Source of the DNA: Candidatus Dormiibacterota bacterium
GTDB lineage: Bacteria > Chloroflexota > Dormibacteria > Aeolococcales > Aeolococcaceae
DNA length: 64,000 nucleotides
Assembly (NCBI GenBank): GCA_003162415.1
Contig: PMOL01000013.1
Location: forward strand, 313,817 to 377,816
Direction of reading: 5' to 3'
Shown: in pieces, positions 17,591 through 25,231 of the stretch
Numbering within the stretch: the first letter of the stretch is position 1
How the letters are laid out: every line of letters begins with the position of its first letter
The notes under the pieces: model-generated
What the model saw: the letters and a program-made list of their open reading frames with translations, nothing else
Told to the model about the DNA's origin: nothing
The model's database searches: none
Translations under genes and position numbers: made by a program

Positions 17591-17625
17591 ATATCGTAAG
17601 TGATATGGTATATCTTATACGATAT
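17591..17625. promoter_or_regulatory. AT-rich nested palindrome, candidate operator
   Basis: The outer arms ATATCGTA (17591-17598) and TACGATAT (17618-17625) are perfect inverted repeats. Inside them GATAT (17602-17606), GGT, and ATATC (17610-17614) form a second palindrome. The AT content is strikingly high against GC-rich surroundings. It sits between the XRE-TPR gene start (17478) and the stop of the 17673 gene, so XRE-TPR autoregulation is the simplest reading. Function inferred. Confidence 0.5.
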
Positions 17626-17672
17626 CAGGCCGGGACGCTGATCGTAAACCGCTCTTAGCGAGAACAACGGAG

Positions 17673-17978
17673 CTAGGGACAGACATTCTCAGCGGTCTGG
17701 CACCACATATATGGGGATGGGTCGCTGGTGCTGTCGATCTCGAAAACGCACGTCGGTACAAAGACAGGCCCGTCCGGGCCATTCTCGCAGAGCGCGCCCA
17801 GGAGTCGAAGGAGGCTGTCTCCATCTTCGTAGTCCCAGTGGCACACATCGCCCCCATCAGACTCGAGTTCGCCGAAGCCACCTTCCACAATCAAATGGAA
17901 CGCCACGAACAACGGGCGCCGGGATTCCACCGCGGTGCGCGCCATCTGGCGGTCGACGGCGGCCAGGTCGACTCTCAC
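17673..17978 (-). CDS. Hypothetical 101-residue protein
   Basis: Starts at GTG 17978 behind GGTGAGG, 4 bases after the stop of the preceding membrane-protein gene, so the two are an operon. The N-terminal helix (DLAAVDRQMARTAVESRRPL) precedes strands such as LFVAFHLIVEGGFGELE, then an acidic helix (DYEDGDSLLRLLGALCENG) and a Cys-containing tail. It is soluble, with no signal peptide. No family recognised. The tight coupling suggests it works with the membrane protein. Confidence 0.6.
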   Translation of the reverse strand: MRVDLAAVDRQMARTAVESRRPLFVAFHLIVEGGFGELESDGGDVCHWDYEDGDSLLRLLGALCENGPDGPVFVPTCVFEIDSTSDPSPYMWCQTAENVCP

Positions 17979-17982
17979 GGCC

Positions 17983-18606
17983 TCACCAGAACCGGACCCA
18001 CCTATGCTGAGGACGTTGCGCCACTTGGAGTTGGGCGACGGCCGCCTCGATCACTCTTGCTTTGCGCTGCCGAGCGTCGGCCATCGCTGCATCCTTCCAG
18101 TCAGCGCCGAGTTCGGGAATCAGCTTGTACGCATCACAGACGGTGCCCCAGAGACCGTCACTGAGATCGCGCGCCAGCACCGCTGCACCCTTCCGAAAGT
18201 ACCGACGTGACAACTTTTCCGGGAAGGGCGTACCGCCCAAGGCCCCGATACGCCTAAGCATCCCTGCATTCTGTTCAAGTTCGAACACAACCGTGCGCTT
18301 CGCGGCCTGAAAGTCTCGCCGCTCGGTGATTTCAGCTGCCAGCCCGGCGCCCAACACGGCACCGCCGAGCGCACCCACCACGCCGATCAGAGCTGACACC
18401 CAGGCGAGGTCAAGAAACGTGGTGCCGCCGCCGGCGCCGTTGCCCAACCCGGCAGCAGGGGTCGGGGTGGGCGCCGCCGCAGCGGTCAGCACGATCTGCG
18501 CCCCATGCACCCCGGGATTCAAAGCCACAGCGCCAAGCAGCATCGCGGCATAGAAGACAGGGCCCCGCAACCGTGCGGCACCCCCGAAACCACGCAACTT
18601 ACGCAC
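17983..18606 (-). CDS. Two-TM membrane protein, 207 aa
   Basis: I choose GTG 18606, which has a strong GGGGAGGA site. The frame could run back to 18807 but that part is arginine-rich and unlikely. The protein begins VRKLRGFGGAARLRG, followed by TM1 (VFYAAMLLGAVALNPG), a Pro/Ala/Thr linker, TM2 (LAWVSALIGVVGALGGAVLG), and a cytoplasmic helical domain of about 110 residues ending WVRFW. The domain layout (TM pair plus helical cytoplasmic tail) is unassigned. First gene of a two-gene operon with the 101-residue protein. Confidence 0.6.
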   Translation of the reverse strand: MRKLRGFGGAARLRGPVFYAAMLLGAVALNPGVHGAQIVLTAAAAPTPTPAAGLGNGAGGGTTFLDLAWVSALIGVVGALGGAVLGAGLAAEITERRDFQAAKRTVVFELEQNAGMLRRIGALGGTPFPEKLSRRYFRKGAAVLARDLSDGLWGTVCDAYKLIPELGADWKDAAMADARQRKARVIEAAVAQLQVAQRPQHRWVRFW

Positions 18607-18757
18607 TGCCGGCAGTCCTCCCCGCAGAACCCAGGCTTTCGAGCGCTGGTTCGACGAGCGTGAGCTTAGATCGCGCGCAGCGCGTGCGGGGTGGTATTTG
18701 CGACCGTCAACCCCGCTTCGGCGCCCACCTCGATCCCTTCCCGATTCGGTACATCTG

Positions 18758-18777
18758 TATGTACTTCGTATGTACTT
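18758..18777. repeat. Tandem direct repeat TATGTACTT next to the tRNA scar
   Basis: TATGTACTT occurs at 18758-18766 and again at 18769-18777, with the related inverted GTACAT at 18749-18754. They lie 2 bases from the end of the tRNA-Thr fragment. Short direct repeats flanking a tRNA 3' end resemble integrase arm- or core-type binding sites. This is inference. Confidence 0.45.
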
Positions 18778-18779
18778 TG

Positions 18780-18825
18780 TGGAGCCCAAGGTGAGGATTG
18801 AACTCACGGCCTACGCCTTACCAAG
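18780..18825 (-). other. tRNA-Thr(GGT) 3'-end fragment, probable attachment-site scar
   Basis: On the minus strand the sequence reads an anticodon loop and 3' stem (TTGGTAAGGCG, anticodon GGT), a perfect T-arm (GTGAG TTCAATC CTCAC) and an acceptor 3' strand CTTGGGC-T-CCA ending at 18780. The 5' half is absent: the bases beyond 18825 do not form a D-arm, and the anticodon 5' stem is already degenerate. This is what site-specific integration into a tRNA 3' end leaves at one boundary. By that logic the element lies on the higher-coordinate side, with an intact tRNA-Thr beyond its far end. Confidence 0.7.
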
Positions 18826-19376
18826 ATGCCGGCCACAAAATCGGCGATTCCGAATACAGAATCGACCGCACACGGCGACTGGGCCAACGTATTTCAGGTT
18901 TTTTTAGGCCTAATATAGATCGGCACACAAATCCCGTCCACAAGCGTGCCGGCAGAAGGGGTCGACCCTGACGAGCGGCCCTCGGAGCTAATCTCAGACC
19001 AGCTCGCTGACGAGCGCGGTGTCAGGACGAGACAGATGATGCGGCGTTCGAGCCGGAGATTGGGGACGGGTTGGGGGCGCGCTAGCCCGGGGTTGTGCTC
19101 GCCGATCCGCCGTCGTCCTCGTCCAAGAGCCGTTTCCAGGTCATGTCCGCGCGAATCTGGGCTTGTTCCATTCCCGTCTGGTGGCAACTGTTTGGACATG
19201 TGCGGTCACGGACGATCAAAAACTTGGGCGCCGCCGCGGCGAAATCCCGCCCGCCGATTGCTTTCCCATGGCAGGTCGTCCTGAACTGGCTGAGCGGTCA
19301 GTCGCTGTCTCGCCCCTCTCACGCACACCGCGCGCTCTGAGTGGGGAGTACACGATAACTCAGCGCGTTCGCATGG
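18826..19376. other. Gene-poor stretch inside the putative element boundary
   Basis: About 550 bases with no convincing gene. Short open frames on both strands have arginine/serine-rich shadow-like composition. No integrase is found here, although the position next to the tRNA scar would be usual for one. Confidence 0.35.
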
Positions 19377-19634
19377 TCATATCGACACCAGCCAGCGAAC
19401 GTCGAACGATCCGATCCCGAGCGGGTAGTCGGCATGGCCGGTGTAGTCCCATTCGACTGTTCGCACGGCGACGCCCGTCGGAACCTCGAAGCTAACCACA
19501 CCGGAGACCGTCTGCCCAGTTACAAGCTTCGGCGCTCCATCCTCGTAGACGCTGAGATCCGGGCCCGCCGATGAGATGATTCCCCGTCCTCCCGCCGCTA
19601 GCGGCGCCGTTGAGGCCGGCTGGCCGACCGAGAC
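19377..19634 (-). pseudogene. C-terminal fragment of a DUF4352-like extracellular protein
   Basis: The reverse strand is open from just after a TAG at about 19635-19637 down to the TGA at 19379-19377. It reads, in parts, LSVYEDGAPKLVTGQTVSG, VVSFEVPTGVAVRTVEWDY and SFDVRWLVSI. The pattern G-x-V-S-F-E-V-P resembles the end of DUF4352-type beta-sandwich domains of secreted lipoproteins. There is no start codon with a ribosome-binding site and no signal peptide in the frame, so this is most likely a 5'-truncated remnant. Confidence 0.45.
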
Positions 19635-19690
19635 CTAATGCGCGCCTCGCAGAGGACCTGCTCCGGTAAAGAAAGCACGAAGGCGTAGAG

Positions 19691-19727
19691 GCGCTCCCCG
19701 GGAGACCGCGCGGCTCTCGGGGAGCGC
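19691..19727. terminator. Strong hairpin downstream of the CHAP gene
   Basis: GCGCTCCCCGGGAG (19691-19704) pairs with CTCTCGGGGAGCGC (19714-19727), giving 14 pairs with one G-T wobble around a 9-base loop. It lies 31 bases after the CHAP gene stop. No T-run follows on either strand, as is common for terminators in GC-rich genomes. Confidence 0.6.
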
Positions 19728-19758
19728 GTCTGCTAGCGCAGAAACGGTTGCCTCCGCC

Positions 19759-20985
19759 TCAGAACCCGACGGAATTTGATTGATAGCCGTCGATGACGAT
19801 GTATCCCGTGTAGGGCGCGTTGTCCCAGCAGAATGGGAGGGGCCACGACGATTGATCAGGATCCCACACGGTCACGGTGTTGGCATAAAACTCGGTCCAC
19901 GAGCCCCCAGGACCCGAGTTGTCCCAGCAGGCATAAGGAAGGTTTCCGGTAGGGAAGTTCTGCAACGCAACGCCGAAGTCGTAGCAGTTTCCACAGCCCC
20001 CTGGTGGACCAAGGCTCAGGGTTAGGGTTGGCTGGGGCGGTGGCGGCGTGGGCGTGGGCGTGGGCGTGGGCTGGGGAGTGGGTGTTGCGGGAGCCGGGGT
20101 TGGGATGATCGGCGCGGGCGTGCTGTGCGTCGGTGCCGGATTAGACACACCACCTCGGCCGGACGTGCCCTGGACGGGAATTGTCGAGCCCTGGATACCT
20201 CCAAGCGCCGGTTGGAGAAAGCCGGCGGCGTTTGAGGCGCTTTGGGTCGGAGCAACTATTGTCGCGGTCGGAGTTGGCGCAGGAGCGATGCTGGCTGGCG
20301 CAGGCACAAAGTGGATGAAAGCCTGGAACGCAGATGGTGGAATGACTTCCCAGGTATAGGTTCCGTCGCCGAACTCATTGTATTGTTCGATTGTTATCAG
20401 CTGGTCCTCAACGCCAACGACCAGAGCAACATGGCCTAATCCGCCGTCGACGGTTCCGTTCCACGCAACACTATTAACCGTCGGAGTGTCGTCGACCTTC
20501 ACACCGTGGACGATTGCGAGGCGCTTCCAGTCGCTGGCATTACCGCCATACCAAGGGAGCTTGTAGCCGTAGTACTGATAGAGCGCCATCGCAACGTATG
20601 AGACGCACTCTCTTGAATCCTCGCCGAACAGGTCCACGAGGGAGTCCTGGGGACGGTCCTTGAGGTTGCTCGGATAGTCGTCCCCGGGAGGCGGTCCACC
20701 GAAATCGGATCCGCCTTTGCCACCCAAGACGGAGACAAGCGCTCCTTTGTGTGGAGGCGCACTGGCTCTGACACTCCGGGTAAAGAGCAAGTAGCCGCCG
20801 GCCAGTCCAATGAGCATCAATATCAAGCTGCTCACCGCTCCGATGGCGATCAGCCGGACGCTGGACCAAGGGGCGAGGTTTCGTCGGTGGTCGGGGGGCT
20901 GAGGATTGGCATTGAGGATCCGTCCGGTCCGACTCCGGTTTTCGTCGAGTCCATCTCGTTGGGTTTCTCGGTTGAAAACGGTCAT
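19759..20985 (-). CDS. Membrane-anchored CHAP-domain peptidoglycan hydrolase, 408 aa
   Basis: A cytoplasmic N-terminus of about 45 residues is followed by one transmembrane segment (LIAIGAVSSLILMLIGLAGG, 46-68) and an extracellular CHAP domain (about 95-230). The CHAP Cys is in DSRECVSYVAMALYQYYG and the His in GGLGHVALVVGVEDQ, the usual Cys-His pair of NlpC/P60-clan amidases and endopeptidases. A long Pro/Thr/Ala-rich linker with a PTPTPTP run (about 235-320) crosses the wall. The last about 80 residues (GNCYDFGVALQNFPTG onward) form a Cys/Trp-rich terminal domain of unknown type. It cuts cell-wall peptides or amide links. In an element that also encodes a coupling protein, it may open the wall for a conjugation channel. 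Confidence 0.75.
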   Translation of the reverse strand: MTVFNRETQRDGLDENRSRTGRILNANPQPPDHRRNLAPWSSVRLIAIGAVSSLILMLIGLAGGYLLFTRSVRASAPPHKGALVSVLGGKGGSDFGGPPPGDDYPSNLKDRPQDSLVDLFGEDSRECVSYVAMALYQYYGYKLPWYGGNASDWKRLAIVHGVKVDDTPTVNSVAWNGTVDGGLGHVALVVGVEDQLITIEQYNEFGDGTYTWEVIPPSAFQAFIHFVPAPASIAPAPTPTATIVAPTQSASNAAGFLQPALGGIQGSTIPVQGTSGRGGVSNPAPTHSTPAPIIPTPAPATPTPQPTPTPTPTPPPPQPTLTLSLGPPGGCGNCYDFGVALQNFPTGNLPYACWDNSGPGGSWTEFYANTVTVWDPDQSSWPLPFCWDNAPYTGYIVIDGYQSNSVGF

Positions 20986-21317
20986 GGTGTGTGGTCCTTC
21001 GTGATCAACGATTCGACGACTACTCGACCCCCTACTCGCTAACGCTGTCGCCTACAGGAGCTCCCCTTGGGGAGCGTCAGTTCGGTTCATTCATCAGCGC
21101 CACCTCGCAAACCGTTTCCAGACCTTAGCTCGTTGCTGGAGTCGCCTCCGCCAACCAGCCAGGCTGCTGTCAGGAGGCTAACGCGAAGGCGATTCAGAGT
21201 CAACAGTGGCGCAATAATTCTGAGGTTACTCGATCAGAATCCGACAGAAGTGTACTGATACGCCGTCACAGAATTAGAGCTGCATGACCCCTGCCTGAAC
21301 CCTTAGACTGGGCAATA

Positions 21318-22580
21318 GTGTCTACCACCAGCGACACCCGTCGGCGCCGTGTCAACGCTCGGGAAAAGATGCTCGAGGCGGGGCAGTCGCTCCTGCGCCG
21401 CAGCAGCCCCGCAGAGACGCTCCGCGGCCTGAATCCGGTAACCGTTACCAAGGAGGCAGGCACATCTCGCGCTACCTTCTACGCACATTGGTCTTCGGTC
21501 GAAGACTATCTGGAAGAGTTATTGCGGGTGACGTTGGACCCGGCACTCGCCGTAAGCACGGCAAGCGGGCTTTCTGAAGTGATTCGAAAACTCGCCGATG
21601 CGAGTGGCCCCGATGACGGGGGTGCGCTGATAAGGACGATTTGCGAATTGGACCTGCAGTGGGTCGTGAGTGACTGGCGTTTTCGGGTCCAACTCCTTGC
21701 TTGGGCGCTCGCCGATCGAGATCCCAAACTCGCGTCAACACTCCGCGAAATGTACGACGCCTTTGATAACTCGCTCGCTGACATCTTTGGAGAGGTCCTC
21801 AAGGCGTGGGGCCGAGTCCTTCCCCCGGAGATCTCGCTGATTGACATCACTCGCGTGTTTTCGGCCCTGGTCGAGGGACTTGCGCTTCGCCACTGGCTTG
21901 ATCCACAGAAGGTGCCGTCCAAACTCTATGGCGACGTGGTCCTCCAGTTGGTCGGGGATTGGGCGCTTTCTGGCGAACCATTACCCCTGCCCTCGAACGG
22001 TGATCGTGGGACCACGGTCGTGCATAGCGAGAGCCGCGACAGAGTGATTAAGGAAGCTCTTTGGTTGTTTGATCACGTCGACTATCGAGATGCCAAAATC
22101 GAACACGTCGCTAGCCGAGCATTCGTGTCCGCGAGCACGGTCTATGCGCTTGCTGGGTCCAAGGCGCGCCTTGTGTGTCTTGCCGTGGGTGCACTAGTCG
22201 AGCCGCTCCGTCAAGAGATCGACGACCACATTGAATCTAGCAATGACCCACGGGGGCTTGTTTCCCGCGGTCTCGATGACCTCGCTCGAGTCTTCGCGGA
22301 TCGTCGGAAGCTTGCCGCGGCGTTCTCGTTGTCGTTGACGGAGGTGGCTTTCGCTGGCACGTCAACCGACGAAATCCTCGACCCCAGTGGTCTCGCCCAG
22401 ACATTCGCGAAAGCCATTCAAGTTGGCCAGCGGGCGGGCGCAATTCCTTCGGTCCCCGGTCCTCAACCCCTCGCTGAGGCATTGGTGCGCATGACCGTGG
22501 ATGCGCTTGCACGATTGCCAGCTCGGATCGCCCGTCGTGATGCCGCCACGATGGCCGAAGCCCTTCTGGTCCGTTCATAG
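21318..22580 (+). CDS. TetR-like regulator with two HTH domains, 420 aa
   Basis: Starts at GTG 21318 (no strong ribosome-binding site seen). The first half is a TetR_N-type HTH (about 12-62: ARE K LEAG..., TVTKEAGTSRATFYAHWSSV) with a helical regulatory domain. The second half begins again with a TetR-type HTH (about 236-290: DRVIKEALWLFDHVDYRDAK, EHVASRAFVSASTVYALAGS) and its own helical domain. At 420 aa it is twice the usual TetR length, so it is a tandem duplication or fusion that could mimic the normal dimer in one chain. Ligand and targets are unknown. It is divergent from the CHAP gene, which it may control through the shared 330-bp intergenic region. Confidence 0.8.
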   Translation: MSTTSDTRRRRVNAREKMLEAGQSLLRRSSPAETLRGLNPVTVTKEAGTSRATFYAHWSSVEDYLEELLRVTLDPALAVSTASGLSEVIRKLADASGPDDGGALIRTICELDLQWVVSDWRFRVQLLAWALADRDPKLASTLREMYDAFDNSLADIFGEVLKAWGRVLPPEISLIDITRVFSALVEGLALRHWLDPQKVPSKLYGDVVLQLVGDWALSGEPLPLPSNGDRGTTVVHSESRDRVIKEALWLFDHVDYRDAKIEHVASRAFVSASTVYALAGSKARLVCLAVGALVEPLRQEIDDHIESSNDPRGLVSRGLDDLARVFADRRKLAAAFSLSLTEVAFAGTSTDEILDPSGLAQTFAKAIQVGQRAGAIPSVPGPQPLAEALVRMTVDALARLPARIARRDAATMAEALLVRS

Positions 22581-22587
22581 ACATGAA

Positions 22588-22619
22588 GACGCCTTCTGGT
22601 TTCGTTACCAGAAGGCGTC
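22588..22619. terminator. Bidirectional hairpin terminator
   Basis: GACGCCTTCTGGT (22588-22600) and ACCAGAAGGCGTC (22607-22619) form a perfect 13-bp stem with loop TTCGTT, starting 8 bases after the stop of the double-TetR gene and lying before the end of the convergent operon. Confidence 0.8.
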
Positions 22620-22721
22620 CGTCATGAAGGGAATGAGTTTCCGGGGATCGGGACTTAGCCTACGTTCGAACACCTATGGGCCAGGGCCCACGAGCCGCCC
22701 CGCAAATGGGTGGCCGGGAGG

Positions 22722-22952
22722 TTACTGACCTGTTGAAACGGTCGGATTGTCGGAGGTAGTCCCTTCTTGCGGTCGGCGGTACCAGGTGCGCTTCGGCGAA
22801 AGCACGAAAAAGCGCTTCCGAACGCCGATCTCAGGAACCTCGCCCATGTGTACCTCACGCAGGAGTTCACGCACGTGGGCATACCCGGGGTCTTCGGTTG
22901 TCTGGCTACTATCCCTTGGCACGCTGTCAGCGTACCACTGGTTCGTGGTCAT
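22722..22952 (-). CDS. Hypothetical 76-residue protein
   Basis: Begins MTTNQWYADSVPRDSSQTTE at ATG 22952, 20 bases after the stop of the membrane protein to its right; an earlier start at 22991 would overlap that gene. It is polar and charged (GYAHVRELLREVHMGEVPEI) with a Thr/Ser-rich tail. No motif recognised. Probably the second gene of a two-gene operon. Confidence 0.5.
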   Translation of the reverse strand: MTTNQWYADSVPRDSSQTTEDPGYAHVRELLREVHMGEVPEIGVRKRFFVLSPKRTWYRRPQEGTTSDNPTVSTGQ

Positions 22953-22972
22953 CAAGCAGCAGTGCTCACCCC

Positions 22973-23677
22973 CTAACGGCCAACTGCCCAATAGGCGAGC
23001 CCCGTGAGGACCAAGGTGAGGACCAAGGTGAGCACGCCCGCCCCCAGCCAGAGCCCGAGACGCGCCTTTTCAAAGGCCCTTTTATTGGCTCCCTCTGCGT
23101 CGATGAGCAGCCAGGTGACCACCCGAAGGGGGCTCGCCTCGATCCCGGCAGCCCTGGCGCCCTGCCCCGCCTCGTCAAGCCGCGGTCGCACATCCTCTGG
23201 ATCGGGCCCCAACAAGATCTCGGACGGCTGCCTGGCGCTGATCAGGAGGCATGCGAAAGACAACGCCAAGCCGAGCAGAGGAGGCCACCAGTGGTCCGCG
23301 AATGCTGGTACTGCCGCTAACAGTGCCTGGCTGGCTGAAGCTCGCACCGTGATATCGGCAATCGCCAGTGCAACGGCCGTTGCTGATAGCGCGACGGCTA
23401 GTACCTCCTGCGATCGCCGGGCGCCGAGCCGGAAAAGGAGTTGCTGCATTGCCAGGTGAGCGAGGAACTCATCGAGTTGGCTGCTGTCTCGGGCGGCACG
23501 ATCTAACTCCGTGTCTTCGGGACCAGCGTGCCCCTGACCGGCGAGTGCATCACTCGCCGAGGTCACTGCGGCTCCGGCCTCGTTGAGGGAATTAGCTGCA
23601 CCCTGGGCCGCACGCGCTGCCTCCTCAAGTGATGCGGCAGCTCGAAGCAGCCTGGTTCTCGAGCCCCACCAGCTCAT
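22973..23677 (-). CDS. Hypothetical membrane protein with N-terminal helical domain, 234 aa
   Basis: The first 85 residues are Ala-rich helices, probably coiled (RAAASLEEAARAAQGAANSL). Hydrophobic segments follow at about 93-112 (VLAVALSATAVALAIADITV), 128-148 (WWPPLLGLALSFACLLISA) and 210-230 (GAGVLTLVLTLVLTGLAYW). A charged loop of about 60 residues lies between the second and third. No family recognised. The organisation resembles small helical membrane proteins paired with soluble partners, here the 76-residue gene downstream. Confidence 0.55.
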   Translation of the reverse strand: MSWWGSRTRLLRAAASLEEAARAAQGAANSLNEAGAAVTSASDALAGQGHAGPEDTELDRAARDSSQLDEFLAHLAMQQLLFRLGARRSQEVLAVALSATAVALAIADITVRASASQALLAAVPAFADHWWPPLLGLALSFACLLISARQPSEILLGPDPEDVRPRLDEAGQGARAAGIEASPLRVVTWLLIDAEGANKRAFEKARLGLWLGAGVLTLVLTLVLTGLAYWAVGR

Positions 23678-23875
23678 TAGGTACCTCTCCTGTTAGAACA
23701 GCGGCGGCCGCGACGAAGCGTACGGCGGCAGAACGGTTCGTGGGCAACTCGGGGCACTTCCGACCGAGTTCCCTGTTCTGCCGCACGGGTTTGCGGTGTC
23801 GATGCCAGATGCTTAGCTCGGCTTCGCACCGGCGGCATTGACTGGGTCAGGGCTCGAAGCTCACAGCATCGGTCA

Positions 23876-24865
23876 TTAGGCGGGTTCTTCAGGAACCTCT
23901 TTCAAAAGTTGGGGCATCACCGTGGCGATCCGGCTCCCGATGATGAGAACCAGACATGCGAGGGCGGGTTCCCGTAGAAGCTCTCGTGCCTTCGAAGGCC
24001 ACCAACGCCACAGCGCATCACGAAGCTCGACTGCCTGCGAGCGGCTCATCCTGGAGATGACCGTCGGCGCCTCGCGGGGGTCTCCCATAAGCCCGAGGAT
24101 GGCCGCCACGATCATATGGGTCGGGATCCGAGGGGCACGAGCAGCCCACTCCTCGCGATCGATATGGAAACCCTGAGCCAGGATGTCCCCAATCTGGGTG
24201 GTTTCCGCCTCAGATTCGACCGGCTGGGCGAGTGACTGCATGAGCGCTGCTAAGGCAGTCGCTTCATCGACCTCGCCGGAAAGTGCGACCTGGCGACCCG
24301 CGAGCACAAACGTCGGATTGCGTACAGCCATCTCCAAGAGCCAGCGGGAGAAGGTTGATCGGTCCTCGCTACCGCGGATGCCAACTTTGTAATCTCCCTC
24401 GCCGCGGGCGAGCTCCTCGCCCAGAAGCACTGCCGCACGACCACGATCATCCGGATCAGCTTCGCCATCTGGGATGTTGTCATACACGTCGAACGATTCT
24501 GCGAGCTCCTGCATCTCCGTCAGACGGGCCTCTTTCCACGGCTCCCAGTTCTCGAGCTCGCGCCCCAACCACCAGAGGTGATGAGCGATCTCATCGACAT
24601 CTGACACGCCCTGGGACTTGACCTCAGCGATCGCCTCGAGTTGGGCCAACGCGCGGGGCGGTGAGAACTGATCAGTGGGCGCCACGCCATCACGGCTTTT
24701 GGCGCCTTTGGTGGAGGCCAGTGCCCCCCTCTTCCGGTAGCGGCGGAGCATCGAGAGGCGGATGCCGAGGCGAGTGGCAGCAGCGTTGATCTCTGACGAG
24801 GTCAACCAGTCAGGTCCGACGACCGGTTGGTCGTCATTGGCGGGAGTGGGTCGTAGATCGTTCAT
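23876..24865 (-). CDS. Hypothetical protein with N-terminal MerR-like HTH, 329 aa
   Basis: I choose ATG 24865 (MNDLRPTPANDDQP); the frame runs 33 codons further up but with arginine-rich unlikely sequence. Residues about 18-50 (LTSSEINAAATRLGIRLSML, then RRYRKRGAL) look like a winged HTH of MerR/excisionase type. The rest is helical and acidic, with no recognised effector domain. Soluble, no signal. A DNA-binding regulator or recombination directionality-like factor is the best guess. Confidence 0.55.
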   Translation of the reverse strand: MNDLRPTPANDDQPVVGPDWLTSSEINAAATRLGIRLSMLRRYRKRGALASTKGAKSRDGVAPTDQFSPPRALAQLEAIAEVKSQGVSDVDEIAHHLWWLGRELENWEPWKEARLTEMQELAESFDVYDNIPDGEADPDDRGRAAVLLGEELARGEGDYKVGIRGSEDRSTFSRWLLEMAVRNPTFVLAGRQVALSGEVDEATALAALMQSLAQPVESEAETTQIGDILAQGFHIDREEWAARAPRIPTHMIVAAILGLMGDPREAPTVISRMSRSQAVELRDALWRWWPSKARELLREPALACLVLIIGSRIATVMPQLLKEVPEEPA

Positions 24866-25231
24866 TGGGTTCGTTTTACGAGGTCGCCTGTTTTCGATTT
24901 TCCGGTGTGGATGTCGGGCAACTATCGGCGACGACCACACCGACGTCAGATCGGAAATCTGCATCGAATGTCACGGGTCGAAATGCCGGACCTTATCCGG
25001 ACCTTACGGGCTGTGCAGAGTGTATCCGCGGGTATTCGCCATCACCCCAAGCGAAGCTTCGCTCGACCGATCGACACAGTCTCAAGCATCCGAGACGAGC
25101 TCAGCCAAAGCGAGGAACTCGCACGCGTTGGTTGAGCCCTTTCGGCAGCGGTCGCAATAGGTGTGCGGGCGGGTGATCGCCTGGCGGGTGAACGCGTTTC
25201 AGAATGTTGATCCGGCGCAAATAAAGCTCGG
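24866..25231. other. Intergenic region
   Basis: About 365 bases between two minus-strand genes with no convincing coding frame, repeat or RNA. It must hold the promoter of the 23876-24865 gene. Confidence 0.3.

Noticed and set aside
18780-18825. Functional tRNA-Thr gene
   Set aside because: The 5' acceptor strand, D-arm and anticodon 5' stem are missing, so it cannot fold as a tRNA.
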